Assembly: GCF_020921035.1 (NCBI RefSeq)
Contig: NC_063152.1
Coordinates: 9,872,001 to 9,936,000, forward strand
Reading direction: 5' to 3'
DNA: 64,000 nucleotides
Source: Rhodamnia argentea
Taxonomy: Eukaryota > Streptophyta > Magnoliopsida > Myrtales > Myrtaceae
Both the position numbers and the translations under genes were made by a program. Every line of letters starts with the position of its first letter. Positions within the stretch are counted from its first letter, which is position 1. Below, one piece after another: positions 35,401-46,019 of this stretch. The notes below the pieces were generated by a model. That model did no database searches. It saw nothing but the letters and a program-made list of their open reading frames with translations, and was not told where the DNA came from.

Positions 35401-37135
35401 ATTTTTGTATAATTTTTTTTCCCTCAATCGGTCTTGCTTTTATTTTATTTATTTTTGAGTTCATCGACCGCCGACCCCAACTAGTTTGGGATAAAGGTGA
35501 TGTTGATGTTGATGATGCTATGTGAAAGATATTGCACATGCCATATGTGTCATATTGAAGCGTTGAGGAATGGTTCGACAAGCCAAACATGTTATTATTT
35601 GTATTTCATTCTAATGTATCAATGAGAAAAGATTATATAGAGTTTATTTCAGTTGCGAACTGAGAGAATATCTACTAGTTTGAGCTTGTGTGGTACAACA
35701 GTTCTAACTACTGAAAACTGGAAACTTTTCAATTACAGCAGAGGTAGAAAAGCAATCAAGTCCTTGTAGTCCTCTAGTAGCTTGACTGGCTTGCATTGTT
35801 GGGTTAGCTTGGAAACTGTGGCACATTGAATTTAATCAATACCCTAGGTGCTTTGTTGAAACACAGGTGGTGGTGGTGATGGTATTAATATTTTATAGAG
35901 ATGTGTATGTAGTTACTAATAGATGTGTATACTGATTGGTCTACATTTACGTTTTCCAAAGCTGTAGTTTGGTATTAGTTTGCCTGTGTCGATCTGTGAT
36001 GTCCTCTGATCTTCCACAAAGGACTAAAGACAATGCCAGCTTGATGACAACTTTTTGAAAATAGATAAATTACCGAAGGTCTCTGCACTTTTTCATTGAT
36101 ATAAGTATCCAAAATGATTTGTTTGGAGTCCAAATAAAGCGGTGGCATGGCACCTGGTTTTCGCTTTAGCACAGTGTAGAAGGGAACTGTCGTTTCATTA
36201 TAGTGCAAGTAGATTATTTACATGGTTAGACGTAACCTTGAAATATGTCAAGTGGTTTATTCTGTGATATTTTGCAAATTAGTTGATAAGGTTGGAAGGT
36301 TTTATTCGAGAGATCAGAAGGTTTTACTCTACTGCTGATGCCTCGTTCTGGCATGTTTACAAATGCAGCATGACCTGCTATGCGATTAACTTATTGTTTA
36401 TGCGCTTCCATTTGCTTCTGCAGCCAAAATGCAATATTGCTGGCGGAGAAGGAGCAGCGGGAGAAGGATATGAGGGTCCAGATCATCCTAGATGCTGAGG
36501 ATTATATACGAGAATTTTATGAGAAAAGAAAGCTGAATGTTGAAAGCAACAAGACCAACAACAGGGAGAGGGAGAAGGTAAGGAACTCGAAAGTGTCCCA
36601 TCGACCACCCATTTCACTAGATTAGTTCCGAGCCAGGTAATAATAATGACTTGTGCATGTCTTGCAGTTATTCCTAGCTAATCAGGAGAAATTCCATAAA
36701 GAGGCAGATAAGCAGTACTGGAAGGCCATAGGAGAGCTCATCCCTCACGAGGTTCCAAATATTGAAAAGAGGCGAGGGAAGAAGGAACAGGAGAAAAAGC
36801 CAGGGATCGCCGTGATCCAGGGTCCAAAGCCTGGAAAGCCGACTGAACTCTCTAGGATGCGTCAAATACTCGTAAAACTAAAGCACAATCCACCGCCTCA
36901 CATGATCCCACCTCCACCACCTCCCAAGGACGCAAAAGATGGGAAAAATACAAAAGATGGGAAGGAGAAGGAGAAGGAGAAGGAGAAGGAGAAAGAGAAG
37001 GATGGCGCACCAACTGCTAATGGGCCTCCTGCGGCTGCAACACCATCCCCTGCTAAAGATGGTGTTAATGGCTCATCGAGCCCACCAAAAGAAGCTGCCC
37101 CTTCTGAGGAGCAACTCGAGCTACCGAATGCTTGA
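32405..37135 (+). CDS. CLC: Clathrin light chain
   Basis: The light chain binds the clathrin heavy-chain triskelion hub on coated vesicles at the plasma membrane and trans-Golgi network/early endosome. Exons are 32405-32763, 36424-36577 and 36668-37135. Phases close to 326 residues; Arabidopsis CLC1 is about 338. The N-terminus (1-119) is acidic and Gly/Asn-rich, with [10 protein letters not shown] and an (NG)n run. Then [20 protein letters not shown] and [18 protein letters not shown] form the coiled coil that contacts heavy chain, followed by [20 protein letters not shown], the plant-specific conserved block. The C-terminus is Pro- and KE-rich. The 3.66 kb first intron holds SINE-like debris. 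A TATA-like ATAAAAAG at 32297 lies about 108 bp before the ATG. The paralogue number cannot be assigned from sequence alone. Confidence 0.96.
32630..32662 (+). repeat. Hexanucleotide minisatellite coding (Asn-Gly)n
   Basis: Perfect AACGGG units, five and a half copies, in frame in clathrin light chain exon 1. They encode alternating Asn-Gly. Confidence 0.95.
35395..35515 (+). repeat. SINE/LINE 3'-tail remnant in CLC intron 1
   Basis: GCCGACCCCAACTAGTTTGG followed by GATAAAGGTGATGTTGATGT matches the widespread plant retroposon tail ending in a (TTG)n or (TGATGT)n run. The rest of the element is degraded. Confidence 0.5.
36959..37003 (+). repeat. GAGAAG-type coding repeat (Lys-Glu run)
   Basis: Near-perfect hexanucleotide repeats in clathrin light chain exon 3 encode a KEKEKEKE tract ahead of the Ala/Pro-rich C-terminus. 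Confidence 0.9.
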
Positions 37136-38381
37136 GTGTGCTTTCACTCTTTGTTTCTCTGAAGCAATGAAGTGCATTACGATCGCTCTCGTGCATTGGC
37201 AATATCTTTTGGTTGACTTATTTTTGTCTATCGAATATTTTTTGTGCCATGTTGTGATTCATTTTTATCGAGTCTCGGGTATTCTCTTACTGGTTGGTGC
37301 CTTAGTTGTCATATGTTGCTCAGGTGTAGACACTCAAAACTGAAGAAACCATGATATGCACGGTTCTGTACCCCAGGGATTGTTCGAATTTTACTCCGTG
37401 TAATCTATATTTGTAGTTTCTCCTCCTCTTTGCCCGAGATCGTCATCCTGAAATCTATTCCCCCTTAGTTGGGAGTGCCTTGGGTCTTCATTTTGTCGTA
37501 TGATGTTATATCCGTGCTCTTGTTTTGGCTTACGTTGTGCTCGGATCAAGTTGCCGATCCTATCTTCATTTAGAACACAAAGCTATAGTGGTAAGGCCAA
37601 GGTAGCTCCTTTCAAGGTCTCGGCCATTACTTGCGCATGCCCTCTTCATTTTTTTCATTTTTTCAGTCTTGATTTGAACTATAGAATAAAGTCAATTATG
37701 AGGCAGAAGTCTTGGTCGGAGATAGAAGCATGTGCCAAATCGTACCCAAAAGCTTTGAATAGAAGGATCTCGTAATCACGACCGCTAGCCACTACATTAT
37801 TTGATGCATCGGATGCCCCTAAAAAGGTGTCGAAACAAGTGCCAATGCCGACAAACCGGGAGAGCTGCACCGATGCCTCTTCGACTCAACCCTTCACCGT
37901 TTAGTCACAAGCAAAGTCAATCAGACTTGGCAAATAATGAGAGAACCATTTCTGGGAGCATCCAAATGGAGCATTATCGTTGTCCAACATCTACTTCCCC
38001 CTCGGAGACAAAACTAATCTTTTAAAGTCAAAAAATAGGGAAGGACTTCCCATGTCAAAAACCTTATACTTGACATTGCCCACATCCAGATAAATATCCT
38101 TGCAATAGCGAATGCCATGTATTGGATCAAAAAGACGAAGAAGAGCAAAACAAAAGCATAAACAACAGCAATTAAACAATGCAAGTAGAAACCAGGAGAG
38201 ACATGTTGAACAACTAGAGAAGATAACCTACAAATAAAACAGAGCTCAGCCGCAGGATCAGTTTCAATTCTCATTGAAATACATAAGGAAATTGCAGGAG
38301 CTGTTCGCCGCTTGTCCATGGATGAGATCGATCCCGATGAGCAGATACTAAATGACGTAAGAGTTATTCCACCCGTTACGA
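37136..38381. other. Convergent intergenic space between CLC and CBF5
   Basis: It contains the 3' UTRs of two convergent genes. A stretch at about 38235-38370 reads open on the plus strand with coding-like, acidic and hydrophobic-patterned sequence (SILIEIHKEIAGAVRRLSMD). It matches no family I know and has no start or gene structure. Confidence 0.4.
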
Positions 38382-40193
38382 TCATTCTTCTCGGTCTTTT
38401 TTCTTCTCTTTCTTCTTCTTCTTCTTCTCCGATTTATCCCCATCGTCATCCCTACCATTGCTGGTAGCATCGTCAGCTTCTTTGTTCTGTTTCTTCTTTT
38501 TCTTCTTCTCCGATTTCTCTGTATCTGGAGAAACAGCTTCGGCAGCCTTATCCTTGTGCCCCTTCTTTTCTTTCCGAGCCGTCTCCTCATCCGCAGACAC
38601 ATCACCATTCTCTTTGTCCTTCTTCTTCTTCTTCTTCTTCTTCTCTTTCTTTTCAACTTCCAATTCCACCGCATCTTCCTTCACCTTCTTAATCTTCACT
38701 TTCTCTTCCCTCTCGACTTCCTCGGCTTCTTCCACCTTGGCCTTTTTAGCAGGAGCAACATTACCATCATCCACCTCACCATCCTCATCCTTACTTTTCC
38801 TTTTCTTCTCCTTCTTCTCGAGAACGGAACCCTCCCCAACGACAGAAATCTCCTTCTCTGGCTTTGCCGGTTCAGCTGCAGCAGCAAGACTGGCAACCAT
38901 AGAATCTCCACCAGTTGGGAGAACCACATTCCTAAGCCATTCTTGAGGGGTCTTCTCATTCGCCTTTCCGTGCTTATCCAACTTCCCTTCAGCCATCAGT
39001 TTCTTCTTCATAGACGCCCTCGGGCCGAGCCCCCACTTCCTCGGATAAGTATCCCGATCCATAACAACCCTCTTAATCTTTGCCACCACACCGTGATCAC
39101 AAGTTGCCATCACGGCCGTGGTCATTTCAGCAATGCCCAATGCGACAGCTTCCCCTTTGGTAGTCATCAACACGACTTCCTCCCCAACCTCGACATCATT
39201 CTCAAACCTCAGCAACCCCGGAATCATCAGCTTCGCACCATAACAGATGGCATTCACTGCTGAATCTTTCACCACCAACCTCTTGTAACTCGTCAGCAGA
39301 ACCTCAAGTGGCATAATCACCCTCCTCAAATAGCTCTCATCCCTATAATTATCATACAACCACTGACCATCCATCACATCGTGCATCGTCACCATGTTAT
39401 CCTTCTCACCGAGAATCCCCGACCGAACCCTCCTCAGCTCCTGCATATGCCCTCCAACACCCAAAATAAGCCCCAAATGCACGCACATCGTCCTCACATA
39501 AGTGCCTGCCTCGCAGGATATCCAGAAAACGACCAAATGCCGGTCGACGTCGTACTCCAATAGCTTACTCTCGTAAATGGTCCTAATCCTAAGCTGCCTC
39601 TTCACGGCAGAAATCAAGGGCGGCCTCTGGAAGACCGCCCCAGTGAGAGTCTCGAGCGCCCGGGCCACCTTCGCGACCTCCGGGACCTTCGAGTGCAGCC
39701 TCGCGACGCACACGTACTCCTTCCCCGCGCCCTGCTGGGACTTCACGAGCCGGGTGGCCCGGTCGATGCAAACGATCAGGTTCCCCGTGACCTTCGGGTC
39801 GAGGGTGCCGCTGTGGCCCGTCTTCTCGACCCGGAGGATGCGCTTGATCCACGCGACGACCTCGTGCGACGAGGGGTTCGCGGGCTTATCAAGATTGAGG
39901 ATGCCGTACCTGATGTACTCGGCGAGGGGCCGCTTGAGAGGGGAGAAGCCGGAGGGGAGCGGGGTGTAGTGCCCCGTCCGGACGTTGAGTCGGTCGTAGT
40001 TCTTGAGCAGGATCGGCCACTGCGAGGTGTCGATGGAGGGCGTGAAAGACTGGGGCTTGATCATGTAGTCATCGGTGGCGGCGTCGTCGGCGTCCTTGTG
40101 GGTCGCCGCCGAGTAGCGGTTCTCGGGCTCGCCGTCCTTGGAGCGGTGCTTCTTCTTCTTCTTCTCGGAGCGGGACATCTCGAGCTCGGACAT
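38382..40193 (-). CDS. CBF5: CBF5/NAP57 dyskerin, H/ACA snoRNP pseudouridine synthase
   Basis: This nucleolar enzyme converts uridine to pseudouridine in rRNA and snRNA, guided by H/ACA RNAs with NOP10, NHP2 and GAR1, and also stabilises the RNP. The 603-residue frame is uninterrupted, as in Arabidopsis NAP57. [19 protein letters not shown] is the dyskerin-like N-terminal domain. The TruB-type catalytic motif is at about 127-134 (HSGTLDPK, catalytic Asp132). Other conserved blocks are [27 protein letters not shown], and the PUA domain at about 300-375 ([20 protein letters not shown]). The C-terminal 150 residues are a Lys/Glu tail, encoded by a CTT-rich plus strand that produces long spurious frames there. 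The ATG at 40193 is followed by a second in-frame Met (MSELEM). Confidence 0.98.
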   Translation of the reverse strand: MSELEMSRSEKKKKKHRSKDGEPENRYSAATHKDADDAATDDYMIKPQSFTPSIDTSQWPILLKNYDRLNVRTGHYTPLPSGFSPLKRPLAEYIRYGILNLDKPANPSSHEVVAWIKRILRVEKTGHSGTLDPKVTGNLIVCIDRATRLVKSQQGAGKEYVCVARLHSKVPEVAKVARALETLTGAVFQRPPLISAVKRQLRIRTIYESKLLEYDVDRHLVVFWISCEAGTYVRTMCVHLGLILGVGGHMQELRRVRSGILGEKDNMVTMHDVMDGQWLYDNYRDESYLRRVIMPLEVLLTSYKRLVVKDSAVNAICYGAKLMIPGLLRFENDVEVGEEVVLMTTKGEAVALGIAEMTTAVMATCDHGVVAKIKRVVMDRDTYPRKWGLGPRASMKKKLMAEGKLDKHGKANEKTPQEWLRNVVLPTGGDSMVASLAAAAEPAKPEKEISVVGEGSVLEKKEKKRKSKDEDGEVDDGNVAPAKKAKVEEAEEVEREEKVKIKKVKEDAVELEVEKKEKKKKKKKKDKENGDVSADEETARKEKKGHKDKAAEAVSPDTEKSEKKKKKKQNKEADDATSNGRDDDGDKSEKKKKKKEKKKDREE

Positions 40194-40273
40194 GGCGAAA
40201 CAGGTGCCGGGTTGCGGACTGAGTCGCGAAGTGGAGGGCTAGTGAGTGAGGGTGAGGTGAGGGTGGTTTCTGG

Positions 40274-40282
40274 TTAGGGTTT
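40274..40282 (-). promoter_or_regulatory. Telo box (AAACCCTAA) in CBF5 leader/promoter
   Basis: AAACCCTAA on the minus strand, 81 bp upstream of the CBF5 start. This motif is typical of plant ribosome-biogenesis genes. Confidence 0.55.
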
Positions 40283-40342
40283 AAGAGTGGAGTGAAGTGA
40301 AGAAAGATGGAGGATGTTTCCGGGTCGTGGGAAATGGAGGCT

Positions 40343-40348
40343 TTATAT
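40343..40348 (-). promoter_or_regulatory. TATA box of CBF5
   Basis: CCATATAAAG on the minus strand, about 150 bp before the ATG, between two telo boxes. Placement fits a transcription start near 40315. Confidence 0.45.
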
Positions 40349-40355
40349 GGAGGCC

Positions 40356-40364
40356 TTAGGGTTT
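40356..40364 (-). promoter_or_regulatory. Second telo box (AAACCCTAA) upstream of CBF5
   Basis: AAACCCTAA on the minus strand just upstream of the TATA-like motif. Confidence 0.5.
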
Positions 40365-40432
40365 TAGGGGAGGAAGATGACGACGACGACGACGACTCCA
40401 GAGAAAATGGTGGGAGGTTTAACCACATCGGA

Positions 40433-40456
40433 TGGGCTTCTCAGAAGCCCAGCCCA
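40433..40456 (-). promoter_or_regulatory. Cluster of three site II (TGGGCY) elements
   Basis: TGGGCT at 40433-40438, and AGCCCA at 40446-40451 and at 40451-40456. Site II plus telo boxes is the known TCP-regulated promoter signature of plant ribosomal-protein and nucleolar genes, and so fits CBF5. Confidence 0.55.
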
Positions 40457-40644
40457 TATCATCATCGCTCAATGTCAACGAAATTCGGGTCGGACTTTTC
40501 TAGGTAAGACTTAGGAAGCACCGACACTCTTCGGAGATCTCCGTATCGGCGACCGACACGTGGTCAATGCTCCAGATACGCCAATGACAGTGCTAGATTA
40601 ATTCGGGTCGGACTTTTTTTTTTTTGTGCAATACTCCTAGATTA

Positions 40645-41382
40645 ATTCACTTGAAGTATTGTTTGCATTGGTCCGTCTCGTATTGAACCTCACGGTTTTG
40701 TCCTTTGACATGCGGGTAGACTCTTTTTGAGAAGCTCGCCCATCTCGATAGTGCTCTCACTTGAGCATGCTAAACATTATAATTCTAATGCTAAACATTG
40801 CCGTTCTTGCAAAATACGTCTTTTGTAAGCTTATTCTAGTTTTACATATATATAATCCATGAATGCCCTCCCCTTGTTCGGTTCACAATTCATTTTTTCC
40901 TACTTATTTCGCAATCTTAGAAACCTATCAAGAGGCCCTTCTTGTCAAACTCTCATGTCTTGGCAATCACTCACTGTCCTCATTCGACGAATGTCGTTAC
41001 GAGCCCACCAACTTCTAGGCGATTCGTCCCTGGATTACACATATACTAAGAGAAGTCCTACTACGATATCATATTGTAACATTCATGAATTAATTCACTT
41101 TAGGTATTGTTCGCTTTGATCCGTCTTATACCAAGTCTTACGGTTTTGTCATTTGTCGTACACGTGGACGGTTTTCTAAGAGATCATCAATTACGATAGT
41201 GTTCTCGGTTTTAATGTTAAAAGTTTACATTAATTCCAGTTTCTCTTCTATAATCCATGAACGCTCTCTCCATATTCACGAGGAATTCGATTTATTCGTG
41301 CTTCTTTCGCCAATCTAAAGTTTATCGGGAGCCGCTCGTTGTTCGGATCTTCATGGTCCGGTAATCGCTCCCCGCCCTTGTT
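40645..41382. mobile_element. Decayed TRIM (Cassandra-like) element with 5S-like LTRs
   Basis: Two diverged direct repeats, about 40645-40985 and 41091-41382, each run in the same order: ATTAATTCACTT, ATTGTT..GTCCGTCT, a CACGGTTTTGTC or TACGGTTTTGTC word, a 5S-like antisense block (CGCCCATCTCGATAGTGCTC in copy 1), TATAATCCATGAA, and a CAATC terminal region. About 105 bp lies between them. No protein is encoded. The layout fits a TRIM with LTR, short internal region and LTR. The 5S resemblance was judged by eye. Confidence 0.5.
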
Positions 41383-41667
41383 AATTGATTTAAACCATAT
41401 TCTTAATAATTTAATATCCCATAAAACTGCAAAATAAAGGAGCATATAATTTCCCCCCTAATAATTCTTATAATTTCCCCTTAATAATTTTAATTTAATT
41501 TTTCTCTTTTTACCGTTCTTTCCGGTTCTTTTCCCTCTCAATCTTTCCGCCCACAATCCCTCCGCCCAAACCGGAGCAAAACGGGATCAAGTCCGCCGCG
41601 CATGGCGGTTGGTTCTGCTGTTAGCGAGTAACTGCTGTCCCTCTACCATCGTCTCCACTGACACCCG

Positions 41668-44600
41668 ATGAGAACCCTAATTTCTCCGAACCCAACCCAA
41701 CTCAATCATCTGCTGGTTCCCCATTTCTCATCATCATCATCACTCGTCCGTTCTCTATCCAATCCTCATCGGAGAAACCGCAGGTTCATCCACACTCCTG
41801 ATCCAAAATGGCTTCGCAATGCGACCCTCATGGCGTTGCTCTCGACCAGAACCTCAGCTGCTTCCGGGTCGGCGAGCTATGGCGGGTGGGAAGACTTCGG
41901 GCCCATCGACGACTCCGTCCGCCCCGGTGAGTCCACCCAGTTGCGGAAATTCTTGGTCTCTGTAGGACTCGATGATCAGAGGCACGTGTTTATGTTCGCC
42001 TTGGGGCTTGTCTGTGCGCTGGCCATTTCTAGAGTAAGGGTTTCTTCTCTAGTCATATTCCCCGCTTGCGTCTCGGTTTTTGTGGTCGGGTTCTCGCTTG
42101 GTTTGGTTCGTGGCGGAATTGTCGCTGAGGCGGGTGGGAGTAAGAGGCGATTGAAAGAGGACGTGGTTAAGGTTTACGGCGAGAAGTGGCGGAAATTCGT
42201 GGATTTTTTGGATGAATTAGATGTTAGAGTTAACCATTTAACGAGTGGTGTTAAGAATTCTATGGAGCGTAAGAGAGTTGGATTAGATGATTTGGAAAGT
42301 TACGTTCGAGAACTTGAGACAATCAGTTCTTCGGCTTCGAATGTTAGAGATTACTTTCGTGGCTCTCTAGCTAATGTTGGGAACTCCAGCGACTCGTTAA
42401 CTGAGAATGAGAAGTCAAACAAGAAAAGGAAAGACCATGGGGAATTCGGGTTTCCATTGTTGGAATCCATGGGGGGCCTATTCAGGGACAGTTTGGGTGG
42501 TCTAAAGCCTAACAAAGTGAAAGATAGTATTAAAGAAGAGAACTTGGGGAGTGTGGCGAAGGATTATGCTATTGAAGGTGCTCCAAAAATGGCATCTGAA
42601 GTTAATTCTGGTAATAAAAGTTCCGGTTCATACCAAGATGTGGTAAATAGGCCAAAATTTTATCATGGTGGAAGAAGAACAAGAGAGGTTATGGAAAATG
42701 GAAGTATGAGTTTGGATGAAGAGGGTGAGAGTGCCAGAAATTATATCAACAACATGAGGAGGTTAAATTACCACACAGACAGATTTCATTCCTCAAATAG
42801 TCAATATGTGTACTCGAAGGGAAGGCACAGTTATGAATCTCAAACACACAAACCCCATGAGAACCAGCTCGATTTTGTGGATTTTGACATGAAGACAAAA
42901 CATGCGGAAACTGAGGCTTCCTTTGTGGAAGACCAGTTGCTTCAGGAATCTGAGAGGTATTATGCATCTCGCCGAAGCAGCGAAAGGAGGAAGGTGGAAA
43001 CTTACCAATCTCAAGTGAGAAAGGAAAATATGAATTCCCAAGAAGATCTTTTGTTTGTTGATCACCGGTCTGAACTTGAGGGAGATGTTAGTTCGATATC
43101 CTCTCCAAATATTTTAGATGACATGGAGTTTGATAGGTATCTAACAGAAGCAAATAACCGTCTAAAGCAAGCCAAGGAGTTGGTGAGGCGACGACATGAT
43201 GAAGAGCATGCAGAGGCCATCCTATATGAGTCTGCGGAATTGCTCTCTAGAGCGATAGCCATGAAACCGATGAGCTTGTTGGCCGTGGGTCAGTTGGGCA
43301 ACACCTATCTACTCCATGGAGAACTTAAATTGAGAATTAGTCGTGATCTGAGAACTTTATTAACAAGCAGTGAGTCATACTTTGAGAGACGAGTTAGAAT
43401 TGGAGACAGTGGTGGCCACCATTCCAGCAAAGATAAAGTTGCTTCTGTGCTTGTTCAGGTGTGTGAGGAGTGTGAGGAACTTCTAGTAGAAGCTGGCAGA
43501 AAGTATAGGCTTGTATTGTCAATTGATGGGAATGATGTTAGAGCCTTGTACAACTGGGGTCTTGCTTTATCCTTCCGTGCACAGTTAATTGCAGACATAG
43601 GACCAGTAAGTATTATCTGTGTACATACTCTATTGTTTTATGTCCCTATAGTTAGTTTCTCCTATGCATTAAAGTGCTAGAAGCCTCTATGAATTTCAGG
43701 AAGCAGCTTTTGACGCAGACAAAGTGTTTATGGCTGCAATAGATAAATTTGATGCAATGATGTCTAAAGGAAATGTATATGCTCCAGATGGTAAATTCCT
43801 ATCCCTTCTTTCCTTCTTTGTTCCTTGAAGTCTGGTGTCTCACCATTCATGGTGATTATGGGGTACAACATTGCTTTTGCAGTACCCCCAACCCACACTC
43901 GCCCAAACCAAATGCTGAGATGGTAAATAGATGGAAGAGAATAGACATAGATATTTGCACTATTGATATGTTCCTTATAAAGCTCAATGCACTATAAATT
44001 GTTGGAAATAGGGAGAAGCTGATAACACGCTGAATAATTACTGAAGATGATATGTACTTGAAAGGAAGCCTGCAGATTGAATCTCATGAAATTTAATCAC
44101 CTGTGCAAACAGCAAACGTGTTCTTCAATTGAGATATTATTCTGGTTAGGATCATTTCCTAGCAGATTCTCATGTGGTGCACGTTTCTAGCATCTTTTAC
44201 AAACAATATCTTCAATTGTTAGAATAACCACACTTTCTTGGGGCAAAAGTGTTCTCTGTTTAAAGTATATGTATCTATATAACGACAAGGATCAAAACAG
44301 TGAAGAATGCGCATGAAGCTTTCATAACAATTTACAAATAACTATGAAGTCTCTGATAACTTTCGTAAAATCAAAGCATTGTATTATTTGTTGTGTGAAA
44401 TATCTAGCATTGTTTTATTTGTTGTGTGAAATATCTTTACATTATTAAATTCCAGGCAGTTTAATTATATTTTCAACTACTATTGTTTCTTACGGCAATT
44501 TAATTTAGTATGTATAAGAGTGCTTCCATGGTATTCAGTGTCCAAACTGGCCAATGCACGAGTATCGACATCTCTATCGTTGTTGTTCTGATGTAAATTC

Positions 44601-46019
44601 ACCAATCCAAAAGTTGTCAAACTCTTGCATGTTATTTTAAGATGTATGTGAGAGTGCTTTCTACATATTAAAGGGGACGGAAAGTGGGGAGAGAGATGGA
44701 GATTATAAAAGAATGCTATCTAGATATTTGACACTCGAGTATTTTTTTGAGGTGAAAAAGTGAAAATTGAGAGAGTGGAAAGGAAACATGCGAGTCAAGG
44801 TCGATTGCATGATCTGCCCTTTGCATTGGCAGGCCTTGATTTGATTCTAAACTCATCCATAATGGGTCCCATGTATGGCAGTTGAAGTTCTATTGTGGCC
44901 TGAATTTTCGTTAAGTTTTTTTCATAATTTGAGTTGTGCAGACTTGCGGGGACGAAACTTTTCAGACTACTTTGGAGATTTTGTGTTGTATCTGTAAGAA
45001 GTTATTTGGGAGAGAAGGAGAAGGGGGGCGTTGGTTGTCAATCCCCGGCATCACTTCTATAGCATTCAGGCTGACCTGGCTCATACATTAGTTTCGTTTC
45101 TTACCTGTGGTACACGTCTTGTTTAAATATTGATCAATTGGAACCATATAAATAAAGGGCAGCTTGCAAGAGGCTGTTTCCACGAGCCGCCGAGTCTTTT
45201 AAAGTAAGCTGTAGAAGATGCCAGAACAACAACCAAAGCCATTCCCCCCACCATGTAGGATGCTAAGAATTACTTTCCCAAAACACTATTTATCACCTCC
45301 ATTTATTGCTGCTCCTCCAGTAGATATTGATGGCATTCGATGTACTTGCGTTTGAAGTGGTGCATGCTCTAAGTCTAGAATTGGGAATTTAAACACGAAT
45401 ATAGAAAAAAAGATAGTGGTCGCTAACAGTGCGCTGATCTTTTTGGAAGGATTTTTATGTACCAAGAAATTTCTCTTAGTCATTTAAAGACATGTCTATG
45501 TATCTAGCCAATTGTAAACAAGTCATGCATAGTTTATAATAACTCTGATGATCAGTAATGTTATCTAGTGGATTGCTAATATGGTGTATTAGGTTTTACC
45601 TGGAATGTGAATATGGAAAGAAAAGGATTTGGAAATAATAGGGGGGAAAAGAACAGAGTTTTTCTTGTTGTTTATGGGGAATGCTTAAGGTTTAACCAGC
45701 TTGAGATGTGGCACATTGAGGTTTTCTTCTTTTGAGTAGAGCGTGAGTATAAAAATTGGGTGGATAATGGCAAAGTCTTGGCAGTGTTGCACACTGTATA
45801 AATGCTGATGTCCTTTTTGCACTTGCAGCTTTGTTCAGATGGGGTGTGATATTGCAACAAAGATCTCGCTTACGGCTGAGAAACAGCAGGGAGAAAGTGA
45901 AGTTGCTTGAGCAGGCAAAGAGACTATATGAAGATGCACTCAATATGGACTCTGACAATTCTCGTGTAAGGGAGGCCTTATCCGCATGCATGCTTGAGCT
46001 GGACTATAAGCACTCGTAG
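41668..46019 (+). CDS. Plastid-predicted membrane TPR-like protein
   Basis: Exons 41668-43605, 43700-43790 and 45829-46019 close in phase to 739 residues. Residues 1-65 are Ser/Arg-rich with almost no acids, like a plastid transit peptide. Two hydrophobic stretches (about 107-120 and 127-147) predict a membrane anchor. A charged low-complexity region of about 330 residues follows. The conserved C-terminal third holds helical TPR-like repeats: RYLTEANNRLKQAKELVRRR, YESAELLSRAIAMKPMSLLA, LYNWGLALSFRAQLIADIGP and FRWGVILQQRSRLRLRNSRE, then AKRLYEDALNMDSDN. I recognise the C-terminus as a plant TPR-like superfamily related to chloroplast TPR proteins. I do not recognise a named gene, and the biochemical role is unknown. 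It is divergent from CBF5, with the TRIM remnant between the two promoters. Confidence 0.88.

Noticed and set aside
38556..39263. 235-codon plus-strand open frame
   Set aside because: It is the antisense shadow of the CBF5 Lys/Glu tail and PUA region; the Leu/Phe-rich composition comes from CTT repeats.
39693..40277. 194-codon plus-strand open frame
   Set aside because: Antisense to the GC-rich 5' part of CBF5, whose minus-strand frame matches dyskerin throughout.
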